The notes below the pieces were generated by a model. That model saw only the letters and a list, made by a program, of their open reading frames with translations. It was not told the DNA's origin and made no database searches. A DNA stretch of 63,566 nt from Rhizobium sp. Q54 (lineage in GTDB: Bacteria > Pseudomonadota > Alphaproteobacteria > Rhizobiales > Xanthobacteraceae). The DNA lies in the NCBI GenBank assembly GCA_945907045.1, contig CAMDSH010000020.1, positions 1 to 63,566 on the forward strand, read 5' to 3'. The position numbers and the translations under genes are program-made. Below, one piece after another: positions 9,057 to 17,986 of the stretch (the first letter of the stretch is position 1; every line of letters starts with the position of its first letter).

Positions 9057-9434
9057 ATGATCCAAGCGATTCAAGCCAACGTTCTGCTGGTGGAGGATGA
9101 AGTCCTCATCAGCGACCTTGTCGCCGGCGTGCTCACCGAGGGCGGTTTCAACGTGCACACGGTCGCGAGCGCTGAGGATGCGCTCAGCTATCTCAATTCG
9201 GGTTCGCCGGTGGATGTCCTTTTTACCGACATCAATCTCGCCAAGCAGATGGATGGCTCGCAGCTGGCGGCCCGCGCGCGCGAACTGCGCCCCGATCTGC
9301 CTATCGTCTACGCCTCCGGGCGCTACAGCGCCTCGGCGATACAGCCGCTGGTGACACGTTCGGTGTTCTTGCCGAAGCCGTACGATCCGATGACTGTCTG
9401 CACGCTGCTGACGCGGCTGACGATGCAGCACTAA
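9057..9434 (+). CDS. Single-domain response regulator
   Basis: A 125-residue stand-alone receiver domain with no output domain. The acidic pair (VLLVEDE), the phospho-acceptor aspartate in FTDINL, the Ser of VYASGR at the Thr/Ser switch position and the Lys of FLPKPYDP are all present, so it should be phosphorylatable. Such short regulators often serve HWE/HisKA_2 kinases in Rhizobiales; one such kinase lies at 19242-20750, but no kinase is adjacent, so the pairing is a guess. The gene is monocistronic and is followed at once by a strong terminator (9471-9499). Confidence 0.93.
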   Translation: MIQAIQANVLLVEDEVLISDLVAGVLTEGGFNVHTVASAEDALSYLNSGSPVDVLFTDINLAKQMDGSQLAARARELRPDLPIVYASGRYSASAIQPLVTRSVFLPKPYDPMTVCTLLTRLTMQH

Positions 9435-9470
9435 AGAGAGTTTAACTCTCCGGCCCATCGAGAAAGAAAA

Positions 9471-9499
9471 AAACGGCACTCAAATTGAGTGCCGTTTTC
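9471..9499. terminator. Strong bidirectional intrinsic terminator
   Basis: AAAACGGCACTCAA (9471-9484) is perfectly inverted as TTGAGTGCCGTTTT (9486-9499). An A-rich run precedes it and TTTTCTTT follows, so it can stop both the response regulator (plus) and the DUF3303 gene (minus, stop at 9547). A small perfect palindrome, GAGAGTTTAACTCTC (9437-9451), lies just before it. Confidence 0.88.
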
Positions 9500-9546
9500 T
9501 TTACATCGCATTGCACGAGATCAATGCGACGCGATGCTTCCAGACA

Positions 9547-9861
9547 TTATTTGCTTTTAAGTCCATCGCGGAAGGCCATCGCTTCGAGTTCGACCCGGAC
9601 GGCGTCCATGACGGGGACCACGGGCCGCGCCTGGAATTCAAACGCAGGCAACATCGAGCAGAACTTGTGCACCGCCAGCGGATCGTCGCAATCCAGCAGC
9701 ATGTACCCGCCCCAGTCACCCACGCGGATGACGAACATCTCGATCTTGAAGCTGTCGGGCGTCTTCCATTGCGTGAAAACCTCCAGGATGCGCTTCTGGG
9801 CGTTCTCGTATTCCATCGGCGATCCTTGCGAACGCTCGTTCCAGCTGATCACGTACTTCAT
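9547..9861 (-). CDS. DUF3303-type small protein
   Basis: A 104-residue protein with the DUF3303 pattern: MKYVISWNERSQGSP at the start, a central FVIRVGDWGGYMLLDCDDP, and HKFCSMLPAFEFQARPV near the end. The family is predicted to adopt a ferredoxin-like alpha/beta fold related to dimeric barrel proteins; function is unknown. It is the last gene of a minus-strand run that begins with aroQ-accB-accC and continues through the HD-GYP/LuxR gene and another small barrel-like gene 29 bp upstream. The bidirectional terminator at 9471 follows it. Confidence 0.8.
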   Translation of the reverse strand: MKYVISWNERSQGSPMEYENAQKRILEVFTQWKTPDSFKIEMFVIRVGDWGGYMLLDCDDPLAVHKFCSMLPAFEFQARPVVPVMDAVRVELEAMAFRDGLKSK

Positions 9862-9890
9862 CGCATTCTCCTTTGTTCGAGCTGGAGTTT

Positions 9891-10163
9891 TCAGGCGCTG
9901 TAGTGGACGGCGAATGGCGCCGCCTGGGGCTTGGTCTTGTGACCGGCTTCTTTCATGATCGGCGGGACTTCCGGATCCGAGACGAAGCTCTGCCAGCCCT
10001 TCTCATCCCAGTCGAAGAGCACCCAGAGCCGGTCCGCTTCGGCGGGATCGCGGAAGACGGTCGCGCCCTTGGAGCCGTGCTGCTTGCGCTTCACGGCGCT
10101 TGTCGTTGAGAAAACTTTCAAGAAACGGTCGAAATCTTCGACCTTTGTCGTCGCGAGAATCAT
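9891..10163 (-). CDS. Small dimeric alpha/beta-barrel-like protein
   Basis: A 90-residue protein starting MILATTKVEDFDRFLKVF. The frame is open from 10235, but the ATG at 10163 has an ideal ribosome site (AGGAGG with the right spacing), which decides the start. The pattern (beta strand, 'FDRFLKVFST', 'KGATVFRDPAEADRLWVLFDWDEKGWQSFVSDPEV') resembles antibiotic-biosynthesis-monooxygenase-like or related ferredoxin-fold proteins. Such proteins bind small molecules or act as minor oxygenases; no catalytic residue can be named here. It follows the HD-GYP/LuxR gene by 86 bp and precedes the DUF3303 gene. Confidence 0.7.
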   Translation of the reverse strand: MILATTKVEDFDRFLKVFSTTSAVKRKQHGSKGATVFRDPAEADRLWVLFDWDEKGWQSFVSDPEVPPIMKEAGHKTKPQAAPFAVHYSA

Positions 10164-10249
10164 TTCATCCTCCTGTGTGCCGGCGCGCTGTTGCGCCATC
10201 GCGTCAGCAGGATGGCTGCGACGCGACGCCCACACATGGGGAGGATTCC

Positions 10250-11827
10250 CTATGCCGCTGAAGTTCCGTGTTCGATCATGCCGCGCTCAAGCGCGTAGAG
10301 GGCGGCGGCGGCCCGGGTTGAGACGCCGATCTTGGAATAGAGGCTCTGGATATGATTGTCGGCGGTCTTGGGCGCGATCTCGAGCAGGCGGGCCGCTTCC
10401 TTGGCTGTATGCCCGGCCGCGATCAGCCGCAGGACTTCGATTTCGCGCGGCGTCAGACCCGCCAGGCGCTCTGCAGTTGCACGGCGGCCCGGTTGACCGG
10501 CGCAGGTGAGCACGGCCTCGACGGCATCGGCGCAAAGCTTTCCGTCTTTGACCGCGCTGCGGAGTTTGGCGGCTGCGGCCGTGTCGCTCAATGCGGCACG
10601 GTAGGGCCGCGCTTCCCTCGCGGTCTGAAACGCCTCGTCTGCGGCAAGGACGCGCGCGGCAGGCGAGAGGTCACTGCCGCGCGCGTAGCGGTGGTAGCCG
10701 CTGCCATCGAGGCGCTCATGATGGCGCAGCACCAGCGCCGCGATGGCTTTGCCTTCGCCGCCCAACGACGCAAGCGCGCGCTCGCCGTGATAGGGATGAA
10801 GCCGCGCCGCGTCGGTTTCGCGTTCGGTCAGCGCGCCGGCTCTCATCCAGATCGAGACTGGAATCGCCAGTTCGCCGATATCATGCGTGTAAGCCGCCCA
10901 GCGGACGCTACGAATGTCCGAGGCGGGAAGGCCCGCCTTCTTGCCCGCCGCATCCGCCAGCGCCGCCACGGCGCGCGAATGGCCGAACGTGGAGGGCATG
11001 CGCATGTCGATCATGTCCGCGATCGCCAGATAGGATTCCTCGCAAGCCTCCTCCTCAAGCATCGCATGGGGAGTCGGCTCCAGCGCCAGGATCGTTTCGC
11101 GGTCGACGGGTTCTTCCAGTCCCGCGAGTAGCCGTTCGGAATGGGCAATGAAAAGACCGGCCAATTCCTTTTCGTAAGCGCCGCCGGCACGATTGGCGAT
11201 CATCGTGGTCATGGTCTCGTAGCCATGCGCCTCGGTCAGCGCGATGGCATCCTGCGCGAGCGTCACCAGCCGCACCGGAAGCTTCACGGCATTGCCGGAC
11301 AGGCCGCGCGGCAATCCTTTTCCGTCCCAGCGCTCGTAGAGCTGGCCGAGATTTTCGCGGATCTCTTTTGAAAGCCCGATCCGTTCGGCAATCCGCTCAG
11401 CGACCTCGCAATGCCCGGCGAGGATCGGAACGCTCACCTGCATCGCCTCGGAGAGACCGCGCTCGACAGCCTTGGCGAGCTCCTCCGGCGGCAGGTCCGC
11501 GAAGGTACGCTTGAGGGCGCGTACAATCGTCTCTGCCAGCTCCGGCTTGTTGCCGATGTCGATGCGCTGCAAGTCGCGGCGAAGCGCGATCTCGTCACCG
11601 AACGCCGCGGACAGCAGATGGGTGTCGGCATTGCAGCCGATGTAACGCAGCAAAGCCTGATGATAGACGCTGCGGCGCGTAAGCTCGTCGAGACCGGCGA
11701 CTTCGGCCAGCCGCATCGCCAGCACGCAGGATCGCAAGGCAAAGTCCCGCGAGTGACCGGTGGCGAGGTCCGTCGCATAGGCCAGCGTCATGAGGAAGTC
11801 AGCGCGCCGAACCGCAGGTGCCGCCAA
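10250..11827 (-). CDS. Tandem HD-GYP-like protein with LuxR-type DNA-binding tail
   Basis: A regulator that joins two HD-GYP-like domains to a LuxR helix-turn-helix. Counting from the ATG at 11791 (513 residues), the first domain (about 10-190) is degenerate: it keeps His13, His127 and the late motif YERWDGKGLP but lacks a metal-binding HD pair. The second (about 265-430) keeps H271, THDIGE (His303-Asp304) and RHHERLDGSGY, though GYP has become GYH. The C-terminus LTPREIEVLRLIAAGHTAKEAARLL...KIGVSTRAAA is a classical NarL/LuxR domain. I prefer the TTG at 11827 (12 residues longer) because GGAGGG sits 8 nt before it, while the ATG has no ribosome site. It lies 65 bp after accC on the same strand. 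Cyclic-di-GMP hydrolysis or binding is possible but unproven. Confidence 0.86.
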   Translation of the reverse strand: MAAPAVRRADFLMTLAYATDLATGHSRDFALRSCVLAMRLAEVAGLDELTRRSVYHQALLRYIGCNADTHLLSAAFGDEIALRRDLQRIDIGNKPELAETIVRALKRTFADLPPEELAKAVERGLSEAMQVSVPILAGHCEVAERIAERIGLSKEIRENLGQLYERWDGKGLPRGLSGNAVKLPVRLVTLAQDAIALTEAHGYETMTTMIANRAGGAYEKELAGLFIAHSERLLAGLEEPVDRETILALEPTPHAMLEEEACEESYLAIADMIDMRMPSTFGHSRAVAALADAAGKKAGLPASDIRSVRWAAYTHDIGELAIPVSIWMRAGALTERETDAARLHPYHGERALASLGGEGKAIAALVLRHHERLDGSGYHRYARGSDLSPAARVLAADEAFQTAREARPYRAALSDTAAAAKLRSAVKDGKLCADAVEAVLTCAGQPGRRATAERLAGLTPREIEVLRLIAAGHTAKEAARLLEIAPKTADNHIQSLYSKIGVSTRAAAALYALERGMIEHGTSAA

Positions 11828-11862
11828 TTGGTACGCCCTCCCACAACGAGTTGCGAGTATAT

Positions 11863-11875
11863 CCCCAATTAGGGG
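11863..11875. promoter_or_regulatory. CCCC-N5-GGGG element before the HD-GYP/LuxR gene
   Basis: CCCCAATTAGGGG lies about 36 bp upstream of the TTG start, between accC and the regulator gene. A short imperfect dyad of this kind could be an operator, perhaps for the LuxR-type product itself. A second site of the same CCCC-N5-GGGG form is at 49876-49888. The role is inference only. Confidence 0.25.
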
Positions 11876-11892
11876 CGGGCGGGATATGCGGT

Positions 11893-13245
11893 CTAGTTCT
11901 CCATCCCGCCGCGAGCGAGGAACTGCTCCAGCCAGTGGATGTGGTAGTTGCCGTCGATGATGTCCTTCTCGCCGACCAGCGCGCGATGCAGCGGCAGCGT
12001 CGTCTCGATGCCGTCCACTACAACTTCGTCGAGCGCGCGGCGCAGGCGCATCAGGCATTCGGTGCGCGTCTTGCCGTGGACGATCAGCTTGGCGACGAGG
12101 GAGTCGTAATACGGCGGGATGCTGTAGCCCTGATACACGGCTGAATCCATCCGCACGCCGAGGCCGCCGGGCGCGTGATAATGCATGATGCGTCCGGGCG
12201 AGGGGCGGAACGAGACGGGGTTCTCCGCATTGATGCGGCATTCGATGGCGTGGCCGTGGAATTTTATGTCCGACTGCTTGAGCGTGAGCGGATCGCCGGC
12301 GGCGACGCGGATTTGCTCGAAGATCAGATCGATGTCGGTGATCATTTCCGTCACCGGATGCTCGACCTGAATGCGCGTGTTCATTTCGATGAAATAGAAC
12401 TTGCCTTCCTCGTAGAGGAATTCGACGGTGCCGACGCCGAGATATTTCAGTTCGCGCATCGCCTTCGCAACCGTCTCGCCGATGGCATCGCGCGCTTCGG
12501 TGTTGAGCGCGGGCGAGGGGGATTCTTCCAGCACCTTCTGGTGCCGCCGTTGCAGCGAGCAATCGCGCTCGCCGAGATGGATGGCGTGGCCCTTGCCGTC
12601 GCCGAGCACCTGAATTTCGATGTGGCGGGGCTTCTGCAGATATTTTTCCAGATAAACCGCGTCATCGCCGAAGGCGGCCTTTGCCTCCGCGCGCGCGGTG
12701 GAGAGCGCATTGGATAATTCATCCGCCGTGAGCGCGACCTTCATGCCGCGCCCGCCGCCGCCTGCCGCAGCTTTCACCAGCACCGGAAAGCCGATCTCCT
12801 TGGCGATCTTGGCGGCTTCGACATCGGAGGTAACGCCGCCATCAGAGCCCGGCACCACCGGAATGCCGAGGCGCACGGCGGTGCGCTTGGCCTCGATCTT
12901 GTCGCCCATCAGGCGGATGTGTTCGGGCTTAGGACCGATGAATGCGATGTTGTGCTCGCCGAGGATTTCCGCGAAACGCGCGTTCTCGGACAAAAAGCCG
13001 TAGCCCGGATGCACCGCGTCGGCGCCGGTGATTTCGCAGGCAGCGAGCACGGACGGAATATTGAGATAGCTCTCCTTCGCCGCCGGCGGGCCGATGCACA
13101 CGCTCTCGTCGGCGAAGCGCACGTGCATGGCGTCGGTGTCGGCGGTGGAATGCACCGCGACCGTCGGAATGCCGAGCTCCTTGCAGGCGCGCAGCACCCG
13201 CATGGCGATCTCGCCGCGATTGGCGATCAGGATTTTGTCGAACAT
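11893..13245 (-). CDS. accC: Acetyl-CoA carboxylase, biotin carboxylase subunit
   Basis: Carboxylates the biotin on AccB using bicarbonate and ATP, the first half-reaction of malonyl-CoA synthesis. The 450-residue length is exactly that of the family. Seen: the N-terminal [20 protein letters not shown], the Gly-rich ATP-grasp loop [14 protein letters not shown], the [19 protein letters not shown] block, and the [13 protein letters not shown] segment with the catalytic Arg/Glu. It follows accB by 16 bp, so the two are co-transcribed with aroQ upstream. The carboxyltransferase genes accA and accD are not in the window. Confidence 0.99.
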   Translation of the reverse strand: MFDKILIANRGEIAMRVLRACKELGIPTVAVHSTADTDAMHVRFADESVCIGPPAAKESYLNIPSVLAACEITGADAVHPGYGFLSENARFAEILGEHNIAFIGPKPEHIRLMGDKIEAKRTAVRLGIPVVPGSDGGVTSDVEAAKIAKEIGFPVLVKAAAGGGGRGMKVALTADELSNALSTARAEAKAAFGDDAVYLEKYLQKPRHIEIQVLGDGKGHAIHLGERDCSLQRRHQKVLEESPSPALNTEARDAIGETVAKAMRELKYLGVGTVEFLYEEGKFYFIEMNTRIQVEHPVTEMITDIDLIFEQIRVAAGDPLTLKQSDIKFHGHAIECRINAENPVSFRPSPGRIMHYHAPGGLGVRMDSAVYQGYSIPPYYDSLVAKLIVHGKTRTECLMRLRRALDEVVVDGIETTLPLHRALVGEKDIIDGNYHIHWLEQFLARGGMEN

Positions 13246-13261
13246 CGCAGTCCCGCGATCA

Positions 13262-13738
13262 TCATTCGATGATCATCAGCGGCTCGCCGAACTCGACCGG
13301 CTGGCCGTCTTCAAAAAGAATCTGAATTACCTTGCCGGAGCGCGGCGCAGGGATCTGGTTCATCGTCTTCATGGCTTCGATGATGAGCAGCGTCTGTCCG
13401 GCTTTGATGGTGGAGCCGACTTCGACGTAAGGCTTGGCACCGGGTTCCGGGCTGCCGTAGGCGGTGCCGACCATCGGCGAGATGACGGCGCCCGGATGCT
13501 TGGCGGGATCGATCGGCGCAATCGAGGTGATGCCGACCGCCGCCGGCGCGGGGCCGCGCGCAGCGGATGCCGGCGCCGCCATTGCAGCGACGGTGACGTT
13601 GCGCGCCACGCGCACGCGCTGGCCTTCATGGCCGATTTCGATTTCGGTCAGTCCGGTTTCTTCCAGGAGCTTTGCAAGCTCCTTGATCAGATCGCGGTCG
13701 ATCCCGGATTTGGAAGATTTTTGCGGCGGTTTTGCCAT
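13262..13738 (-). CDS. accB: Acetyl-CoA carboxylase, biotin carboxyl carrier protein
   Basis: Carries the biotin arm between the biotin carboxylase and carboxyltransferase active sites. The 158-residue protein has an N-terminal segment ([23 protein letters not shown]), a mobile Ala/Pro linker (about 50-80), and the biotinyl domain from about residue 82. The target lysine is Lys124 in [14 protein letters not shown], the usual alphaproteobacterial form of the AMKM motif. It sits 33 bp after aroQ and 16 bp before accC on the same strand. Confidence 0.99.
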   Translation of the reverse strand: MAKPPQKSSKSGIDRDLIKELAKLLEETGLTEIEIGHEGQRVRVARNVTVAAMAAPASAARGPAPAAVGITSIAPIDPAKHPGAVISPMVGTAYGSPEPGAKPYVEVGSTIKAGQTLLIIEAMKTMNQIPAPRSGKVIQILFEDGQPVEFGEPLMIIE

Positions 13739-13771
13739 TTGTCCTAGCCTGCTTGCCTTTATCTTTCCGTC

Positions 13772-14227
13772 TTATTTCTTCGCCTTGACGCCGATCATGC
13801 CGGCAAGTCCGGTCAGGGCCAGCGCGTAGCCCTCGATCCCGAAACCGCAGATCACCGCCTTGGCGGCTTTCGAGACGAACGAATTTTGCCGGAATTTTTC
13901 GCGCGCGTGAATATTGGTGATGTGCACTTCGATCACCGGCAGTTTCACCGCCAGCAGCGCATCGAGAATGGCGACCGACGTGGTGGTGTAACCGGCGGCG
14001 TTGAGAAGGATGCCGGCGGCCTTCTTGGCGCGCGCTTCCTGAATCCAGTTGACGATTTCGCCTTCCAGATTGGACTGGCGGAATACGATATTCAGGCCGA
14101 GCTTTTTGGCGGATGCGTTACAAAGCTTTTCCACGTCTTTGAGCGTCGAGCGGCCATACTTCTCCGGCTCGCGCGTGCCGAGCAGATTGAGGTTCGGGCC
14201 GTTGAGGACGTAGACCGTTTTCATCAT
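13772..14227 (-). CDS. aroQ: Type II 3-dehydroquinate dehydratase
   Basis: Third step of the shikimate pathway: removes water from 3-dehydroquinate. The 151-residue product starts [25 protein letters not shown]; Tyr in EKYGRSTL and His in [16 protein letters not shown] correspond to the catalytic pair, and the [17 protein letters not shown] end is typical. Two adjacent ATG codons (14227 and 14224) are both possible. The frame stays open far upstream, but that extension is unrelated to the family. aroQ leads the aroQ-accB-accC run, a common Rhizobiales arrangement. Confidence 0.97.
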   Translation of the reverse strand: MMKTVYVLNGPNLNLLGTREPEKYGRSTLKDVEKLCNASAKKLGLNIVFRQSNLEGEIVNWIQEARAKKAAGILLNAAGYTTTSVAILDALLAVKLPVIEVHITNIHAREKFRQNSFVSKAAKAVICGFGIEGYALALTGLAGMIGVKAKK

Positions 14228-14325
14228 GATATTCGTTGGAATCGGCGGCAATGAGCGCAGCCAGCCGCGTTTATAGGTGCCCCCGGCGCGAAGGGGAAGC
14301 CCAGCCCTGAGTTTGGGGTTAAACC

Positions 14326-15465
14326 TTAAGCCGCCGCGCGGCCGGACTGCGCCGGCGCCACGGTTTCCGCCGCCGCCCAGTCGATGACTTCCTTCAGCGC
14401 CGTTAACCTTTGGCGGCCGGCGGCCTTCGACTTCCCGTAAATGCCGATTTGCACATCGGCGCTGGTGCCGTTGGCGACAATTTTCGCGGCGTGCGCGATT
14501 TCCTTCTGGCAGTTGAGCGCGGCGATGTCCTCGGCGATGAAGTCGAGAATCTCGTCGAGCCATTCCTTCGCTGTTCGCGGCGAGCGGCGGAACGGGTCGA
14601 TGAAGGTGGCGGCGATGCCGTAACGCTGCGCGTGCCACTTGTTCTCCATCGTGATGGCGCGTCCGACGCGGTCGAAACCGGCGTTGAGCGCGCGGTCGCG
14701 GTCGAGTGCGCGAACGAGGCAGCGATACAGCGCAGCGATCGCCAGCGCGTCTTCCAGCCGCGTGCAGCTGTCGGCGACGCGCAGCTCGATGGTCGGATAG
14801 CGGATCGAGGGGCGGATCGCCCACCAGATGTAGCTCGCATCCGGGATGATTTTCGCCCAGGTGAGCGCCGAGACGAATTCGTCGTAATCCGTCTTGGTGC
14901 GGAAGAGTTCCGGCAGTCCGGTGCGCGGCAACTCATCATAGGCCGCGAGGCGATAGCCGTGCAGGCCCGTCGGGTGTCCCTGCCAGAACGGCGACGAAGT
15001 GGAGAGCGCGAGCAGGAGCGGCAGATACGGCGTGAGCCGCATCATCAGTTCGACGCGCGAATCCGGTTCTGGCACTTCGACGTGCACGTGCATGCCGCAC
15101 AACATGTTGCGCATGCCGACCATCTGCAAATCGTCGATGATGGCGTCGTAGCGCTCGCCGGGCGTCACGGTTTGCTCCGGCCACTTCGCGAGCGGGAAGG
15201 TGCCCATCGCGGCGATGCCCAGTTTCTGCTTTTGCGCTTCTTCGCTAAGCGTGCTGCGGAAATGAATGAGATGTTCGCGCGCAGCCTGCATCGTTTCGCA
15301 CGGCGGCGTCGCCACCTCGATTTGCATCTGAAGCATTTCCGTCATCACGCGGTCGCCGAGGCGTTTCTTGGCGCCGGCCAAAAACCTCTTATTCGCGCGC
15401 GTGACCGCACGGCGCGTCTTCGCGTCGAACACGAAATACTCTTCTTCGATTCCGATCGTATACAT
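14326..15465 (-). CDS. ybdK: Carboxylate-amine ligase, YbdK / GCS2 family
   Basis: A 379-residue member of the glutamate-cysteine ligase 2 family. It starts [14 protein letters not shown], the family's signature EEE at the ATP/metal site, and carries [13 protein letters not shown] and the [19 protein letters not shown] block. The E. coli YbdK protein shows only weak glutamate-cysteine ligase activity, so the true substrate is uncertain. The gene lies 98 bp upstream of aroQ on the same strand and may read into it. An ATG at the very start of the conserved domain makes the start secure. Confidence 0.92.
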   Translation of the reverse strand: MYTIGIEEEYFVFDAKTRRAVTRANKRFLAGAKKRLGDRVMTEMLQMQIEVATPPCETMQAAREHLIHFRSTLSEEAQKQKLGIAAMGTFPLAKWPEQTVTPGERYDAIIDDLQMVGMRNMLCGMHVHVEVPEPDSRVELMMRLTPYLPLLLALSTSSPFWQGHPTGLHGYRLAAYDELPRTGLPELFRTKTDYDEFVSALTWAKIIPDASYIWWAIRPSIRYPTIELRVADSCTRLEDALAIAALYRCLVRALDRDRALNAGFDRVGRAITMENKWHAQRYGIAATFIDPFRRSPRTAKEWLDEILDFIAEDIAALNCQKEIAHAAKIVANGTSADVQIGIYGKSKAAGRQRLTALKEVIDWAAAETVAPAQSGRAAA

Positions 15466-15524
15466 GGCCGACTAGAACGTGTTCCCCCCGGGCAAGTTCC
15501 ATCGCGAATCAAGAAATAAGTGCA

Positions 15525-15564
15525 AAAAAGTATTATCCGGCGGACATCGCGGCCCGCCGGATAA
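15525..15564 (-). terminator. Intrinsic terminator after the DsbA-family gene
   Basis: TTATCCGGCGG (15533-15543) is inverted as CCGCCGGATAA (15554-15564) with a 10-nt loop. Read on the minus strand, the stem is followed by ATACTTTTTTG, a good U-run. It lies 36 bp past the stop codon of the DsbA-family gene, closing the M48-DsbA transcript. Confidence 0.85.
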
Positions 15565-15599
15565 AAATGCCTAAAAAATAGAAGTCTGGCTAGCGCGGT

Positions 15600-16367
15600 T
15601 TAGCAGGTTGCCTTGCCGCAGCGGGCCTTGTTCACTTTTTCCTTCAGCGCAGGCAGGCCGACGGCGCCGATCACCACATCAGAGCCGATCACATAACTGG
15701 GCGTGCCGTTGAGGCCGAGTGCTTCGGCGAGCTTGAAGCTCTCCTCAAGGCTCTCCTTCACTTCGGTGCTGCCCATGTCCTTTTCCAGCTTCGCGACGTC
15801 GAGGCCGACTTCCTTGGCGGTGGCGAGCGCTTTCGCGCGATCGACCTGGCCGCGCCCGCTCAGCAGCTTCTGATGGAATTCGAGATACTTCTTCCCGCTC
15901 TTGTCCTGCATCCGCACCGCGGTGGCGACCTGCGCCGCTTCGACCGAGCCGGGGCCGAGCACGGGAAATTCTTTCAGCACCACCTTGAGCTTGGTATCCT
16001 TGAGCAACTCCATCATGTCGGTCATGGCGCGCTTGCAGTAGCCGCAGTTGTAGTCGAAGAACTCGACCATCGTGACGTCGCCCTGCGGATTGCCGAGCAC
16101 GACATGGCGCGTCGAATTGAAAAGGTTATTGGCGTTGGTCTTCACCGCCGTCTGATGCTTTTCGGTTTCCGCCAAATTCTGCTTCTTCTCAAGCTCGTTC
16201 ATGACTTCCTGCATGATTTCCGGATTCTTCAGCAGGTAGTCCTTGACGATGCGCTCGATCTCGCCGCGCTGGGTTGTGGAAAAATCCTGCGCGCGCGCCG
16301 CCATCGGCGCGAGCGCCGCCAGCAGCAAAGCGCAAACGGCGGCGGTGAAACGCAGGCTCGATGTCAT
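15600..16367 (-). CDS. DsbA-family thiol oxidoreductase (ScsC/BdbD-like)
   Basis: A 255-residue exported thioredoxin-fold protein that would form or shuffle disulfides in the periplasm. I start it at the ATG at 16367 (MTSSLRFTAAV), preceded by AAAAGGA; the longer frame begins with TTG and adds only six residues. A signal peptide ends near AARAQ. A helical segment (about 30-85, KNPEIMQEVMNELEKKQ) resembles the oligomerising N-terminus of ScsC-type proteins. The redox motif is Cys108-Gly-Tyr-Cys111 in FDYNCGYCKRA, and the cis-proline is in NGTPSYVIG. Two further cysteines lie at the C-terminus (ARCGKATC). It is 20 bp behind the M48 protease gene and followed by a terminator, so the two form an operon. 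Confidence 0.93.
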   Translation of the reverse strand: MTSSLRFTAAVCALLLAALAPMAARAQDFSTTQRGEIERIVKDYLLKNPEIMQEVMNELEKKQNLAETEKHQTAVKTNANNLFNSTRHVVLGNPQGDVTMVEFFDYNCGYCKRAMTDMMELLKDTKLKVVLKEFPVLGPGSVEAAQVATAVRMQDKSGKKYLEFHQKLLSGRGQVDRAKALATAKEVGLDVAKLEKDMGSTEVKESLEESFKLAEALGLNGTPSYVIGSDVVIGAVGLPALKEKVNKARCGKATC

Positions 16368-16387
16368 GATCGTCGTCCTTTTCAAAA

Positions 16388-17758
16388 TCAGTTGGATTTG
16401 GCGCCGGCCAAAGGTTTGACGTTGACCAGATCGTCAGCCTTGACCCAGGCCGGCGAGCCAATGGGAAAACGCGTCTTCGCCCGCGCGCCGAGCTGGCGGG
16501 CGGTTTTGAGATCGCCGCGCAGGAAGGCGGCTTGCGCGGAGGCCAGGTCAGCCTGCGCGAGATCGCCCTTGCGGCCATAGGCCATCGCGAGCTGAACGTA
16601 GGCGTCCGGTACTTCCGGCTCGCGCTGCAGCGCGCTGCGAAGCATCGTCACGGCTTCCTCGGCGGCTTGCGTCTGGTTGGTTGCGATCAGCGCCTGCGCC
16701 AGCAGAATTTGAATCAGCGCCGGGTTCGGCGCGAGCTGCACCGCGTGACGCAGCGGCGCGACCGCTTCGGCCGCGCGCCCGCCCTCGAGCAGCGCCTGGC
16801 CCTTGAGTTCATGGAAGTAGGGATTGTTCGGCTGCGCCTGGATCAGCGCGTCGATCTGCCCGATGGCGACGCGCAAATCGGAATGCCGGTAGGCCGCGAT
16901 GGCGCGGGCGTAACGCGCGGGCAGGCCGTTATCGCCGAGCGGGAAGCGGCGCGCGACCGTGTCGCCGCGCTCAAGGAAGCCGTAGAGCTTGGCGCGCATC
17001 AGGTCGTGCCGCAGCTGCATCTCCGGCGAGTCTTTCTTGTTCCAGTACGGGCTTTCCTTGGCGAAAATTTCCAGCGCCGCGACGCGCTCAGCCGGCATCG
17101 GATGCGACTGGACGTAAGGGTCCATGTAGCGCGTGTTGAACATGATCTGGTCGCTTAAGCGCTTGAAGGTGTCGTACATCCCCTTCGTGGACTGCTGGGT
17201 GGCGTTGAGAAATTTCACGCCAGCGCGGTCGGCCTGTTCTTCCTGGCTGCGCTGATAGGCGAGCAGCGAGCGGCGGATCGCTTCCTGCGGGCCCATGATG
17301 GCCGCCGCCGGATTGCCGCCGACGTTGCTGGAACGGGCGGTCGCGACCATCGCGCCGGCGCCGAGCAGCATGGCGATGATCGATTGCGTCTGGGCCGCGG
17401 CGAGTTGCTCGCGCAGGCGCGACAGATGGCCGCCGGCGATGTGGCCGGTCTCGTGCGCCAGCACGCCGATGATCTCGTTCGGCGTCTGCGATTCGACCAG
17501 CGCGCCGGCGTTGACGAAGATTCGCCGCCCATCCATCACGAAGGCGTTGAACGCGCGGTCGTTGATGATGACGACTTGAATGTTCTGCTGCGCGAGGCCG
17601 GCGGCGCGTAAAATCGGCTGCGTGTAGCCGCGCAGGACCTGCTCGATCTCCGCGTCGCGGATGAAGGGAAGGCCCGGAGGAGCTTGCGCATGCGCCGGCG
17701 CCGCAGCCGCCACAAGGGCGGCCGAGGTGAGCAGCGCAATCGTGCGTCTTGCTGGCAT
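16388..17758 (-). CDS. Periplasmic M48 zinc metalloprotease with TPR repeats (BepA-like)
   Basis: A 456-residue exported protease resembling BepA/YfgC, which checks assembly of outer-membrane proteins. I place the start at the ATG at 17758 (MPARRTIALLTSAALVAAAAPAHAQ), because it gives an ideal signal peptide; an ATG at 17797 (MIDNGTTIRARRL...) would add 13 residues. The zinc site is VLAHETGHIAGGH (His102, Glu103, His106), with the third ligand in the SQEEQADRAGVKFL segment. The second half (about 300-430) is a series of TPR-like helices (ELKGQALLEGGRAAEAVAPLRHAVQ, YVQLAMAYGRKGDLAQAD). It precedes the DsbA-family gene by 20 bp. Confidence 0.93.
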   Translation of the reverse strand: MPARRTIALLTSAALVAAAAPAHAQAPPGLPFIRDAEIEQVLRGYTQPILRAAGLAQQNIQVVIINDRAFNAFVMDGRRIFVNAGALVESQTPNEIIGVLAHETGHIAGGHLSRLREQLAAAQTQSIIAMLLGAGAMVATARSSNVGGNPAAAIMGPQEAIRRSLLAYQRSQEEQADRAGVKFLNATQQSTKGMYDTFKRLSDQIMFNTRYMDPYVQSHPMPAERVAALEIFAKESPYWNKKDSPEMQLRHDLMRAKLYGFLERGDTVARRFPLGDNGLPARYARAIAAYRHSDLRVAIGQIDALIQAQPNNPYFHELKGQALLEGGRAAEAVAPLRHAVQLAPNPALIQILLAQALIATNQTQAAEEAVTMLRSALQREPEVPDAYVQLAMAYGRKGDLAQADLASAQAAFLRGDLKTARQLGARAKTRFPIGSPAWVKADDLVNVKPLAGAKSN

Positions 17759-17986
17759 CAGCCGCCGCGCCCTGATAGTTGTGCCGTTGTCGATCATGCG
17801 TGTTTCGTACCGGATGAGCCGGAACCTAGTGACGCGGTGGTGGCCGGTCAACGCAACTTGAATGCAATTCGGATCACGTCTTATTGCGCGGAAATGCCGG
17901 GAAATCAAAGCCCGGCGAATGCGGCAGCAGCGGGGCAGGCGTGCGTGAACCGCTCGTATTGATGGGCAGAAACGGGTTTTCGGCCG

